From assembly GCA_026874595.1 (NCBI GenBank), contig CM049306.1:7005519-7069518 (forward strand): a DNA stretch of 64,000 nucleotides, in the 5' to 3' direction. The position numbers and the translations under genes were made by a program. Below, in pieces: positions 62,083 to 64,000 of this stretch; within the stretch, counting starts at the first letter, position 1; each line of letters opens with the position of its first letter. The notes under the pieces were generated by a model. It was not told the origin of the DNA, did no database searches, and worked only from the letters and a program-made list of their open reading frames with translations. The stretch comes from Sipunculus nudus. Its lineage: Eukaryota; Annelida; Sipuncula; Golfingiida; Sipunculidae.

Positions 62083-63015
62083 GCAAACCCAACCCACTTA
62101 GTGTAATGAAGTAATTGTTATTGTTTTCACTGTATTTCCTTAATTGTAACACTGTTTCCACTCCAATATACAAACAAAAACTTTCCTTAAAAAAGTAATT
62201 CAAGTGTAATCCAGAAGATGCCATGTTGTGTTAATGTAGCATTTTTAAAGAAATTAATTTTCTTTTAAATGATTTTAACAGATATAATTGAACCCATCAG
62301 TATGCTTAAATTTATAAAATATGAAGCACATTATGGATAAATAAAGATATATTTTTGTGGTAAAAAAATAAATAAACATTTGTATGCATGGTGTGGTGTT
62401 ATATGACAAGATTGAGATTTATGATGATGCAATTGAGAATTGTGAATCAACTTTTATATTTAGATGTATCTGTTTTACTGGAAATGTATAGAAATATAAA
62501 CTTAAATTTTAAAAAAATTGATGTGATAAAAAAATTAGGATTTAATACAAACATTTGTTCATTATTTTCCTGCCACAGCAGAATTTGAGATCAGGCTTTG
62601 TTTGCCCTGTTTTATGTTGTTAATTAGTTATATTTCATCTGTATACATTTCATAAAAAAATACATATATATTAAATAATATATATTATACAGAAAAATAG
62701 ATTCAATTAAACAAATTTGTAAACTACTGAAATGTCAACAGTTAATCAAAAAGCCAACTGATGATCATGGTATAGTACAGATCATTTGTTCACAAACTGC
62801 TCACATGCTTCAGTTTCAACATTAGGAAACACATGGTCAGGTCACAAAATATTATTTGCAACAATTGCTTGCTCATCAATACAAACCAATCATATAAACC
62901 AACCATGGCCTTTATTACCTCTTCCTCTTACACTTGATCTCCATTTGATATTATTTTAGATTTTTACCTTCAAGGTCAACTTCAGCTGAGCACAGTGACC
63001 CATAGGTCCCTTGTT
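60742..63015 (+). mobile_element. Helitron-like family A element, copy 3 (diverged)
   Basis: The 5' end TTGGCTCAGCTGACT and its partner AGTCATCTGAGCTATAG are followed by TTGTCCGTCGTCC, as in copies 1 and 2. The 3' end has CAGCTGAG, the hairpin GACCCATAGGTC and CCTTGTT. The body (phrases such as GTGGCACGTTTTGAAACCGT) has lost the tandem units and GGTGGCGCCACC. It carries a GC-richer segment (61485-61870) and a poly(C) tract (62051-62080). It lies in the intron after the 60-kb exon. Confidence 0.6.
62051..62080. repeat. 30-nt poly(C) tract
   Basis: Thirty uninterrupted C followed by GGG. Polyproline and polyglycine ORFs over it are artefacts. Confidence 0.95.
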
Positions 63016-63946
63016 TTGCTTGATAGAGAGAAGTTATTATCTCATGAGCAACATGTGTTGCAGTGTTGAACATTCTGTTTTTGAAGTGTGATGTCTCTGA
63101 TTAATATTGGAATAATTCTGTCATGTACTGAGTCAAAGACATCTGAATGGATTTGCTATTGTGAAATTATAGCACCAGATATCATTATTATTATTTTATT
63201 ATTGATGAAGCACAATAGATGAGGATACCATTGCTAAATATTACAGAAAGGTTTGGCATTATATGTTTGGAATAAAACACAAAACCAACACTTCTGTATT
63301 TTTAGGTGACACAGGTAAACCAAAGCAGGCCTTGACAAAAATTAACATCATACACACTAAGTAGTAAGCAGATAGTGCCCCTTCTAAAAAATCAATTGAT
63401 ACTAAATGTATGTGATTTTATATATGAAAGAAAAATGTAGAGAATTCTCTTTGTAAAAAAATATACAGGAAGTTCTGTCAAATGTCAGCAGCAGATGTGG
63501 AACTAGCCAAGGTAATGCATTGTTAGTGCGGGGGTGATAATGCTATACAATAGTCAGGAATGCTTGGGTCGATAGCAAATAAGGTTGTGAATTCAACGTT
63601 AACGTTATTATGGCTTCACGTTTTATTACAAAAGAGCAGACGTTTGGTGAAGAGATGAGTGAGGAATGTTCTTTTATTGGGTGCAGCTGAGCAGGCATGG
63701 GTCCACACGGTGTGCTCAGGTCTCCAGCTCTTGTTCAGTCCAGGCAGGTCTCATGTCTGTATGTTTGTGTCACTAGTAAGTGGAGTTGATACATTGTTTT
63801 CCCTGAGTAACTGATACAGACTGGCGGGTCCCCATAACCGTCTCAGATGCCCTGCATTCCTTGTGCTCCTGGTTGAACGCTTGTCGTGTGACTCAGGTTG
63901 TACAGGAGAGTAATGATTTCCTGAATCTCTCTTGTTCTGCCGACAG

Positions 63947-64000
63947 ACAGGAGCAAAGCAGTGGTTACTTAGACCCAGAGGAGCTGATTTGTTGAATATG
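63947..64000 (+). CDS. candidate next exon, cut by the window end
   Basis: A good acceptor (TCTCTTGTTCTGCCGACAG) precedes 54 nt open in phase 0, encoding TGAKQWLLRPRGADLLNM to the last base of the window. Phase 0 agrees with the end of the exon at 60530, so the two could join directly. An alternative acceptor four bases later would give EQSSGYLDPEELIC and a stop. The call is tentative. Confidence 0.35.

Overview
The window reads as animal nuclear DNA: AT-rich (roughly 35-37% GC by eye), with GT-AG introns, long introns and intergenic space, many AT microsatellites and a heavy load of DNA transposons. Nothing looks prokaryotic. The best guess is a lophotrochozoan, most likely a bivalve mollusc, because four families of Helitron-like elements carry a tandem-repeat core, as in the 'pearl'-type elements known from oysters. 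The species is an inference.

Gene 1 (+ strand, 6.25-17.7 kb) is the 3' end of NELFA, the A subunit of the negative elongation factor. Four exons (6252-6360, 13725-13936, 16325-16424, 17542-17717) join in phase into 198 residues that end in the well-conserved NELF-A C-terminus. Its introns are filled with transposons. The last intron opens with an array of 70-bp units, each repeating the exon's splice donor and carrying its own acceptor-like site.

Gene 2 (+ strand) enters at the right. A confident exon at 60028-60530 holds a start codon and 161 residues of a Ser/Pro/Gly-rich protein I do not recognise. A possible further exon runs off the window end (63947-64000). Strong splice donors at 32942, 33257, 40377 and 49841 may mark alternative untranslated first exons of the same gene, which would then have a very long 5' region. 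This is inference.

Repeats dominate the rest. Family A (1995-5780, 7539-11923, 60742-63015), family B (4125-5461, 12174-13625, 28211-29103, 34673-35975), family C (26977-29274) and family D (23173-26363) share one end layout: a 5' arm and its inverted copy, then a second inverted copy next to a 3' terminal hairpin, then a short tail. Families A, B and C also share a core module ending in the palindrome GGTGGCGCCACC, found 18 times. Other elements include a 1.5-kb hAT-type element with an 8-bp target duplication (46529-48056), a palindromic family with 11-bp duplications (21212-21759, 32021-32084), a TTAA-flanked element (21803-26481) hosting family D, a TA-flanked element with two unknown small ORFs (14675-16122) and several MITEs. 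The stretch from 33 to 60 kb holds little else I can call.
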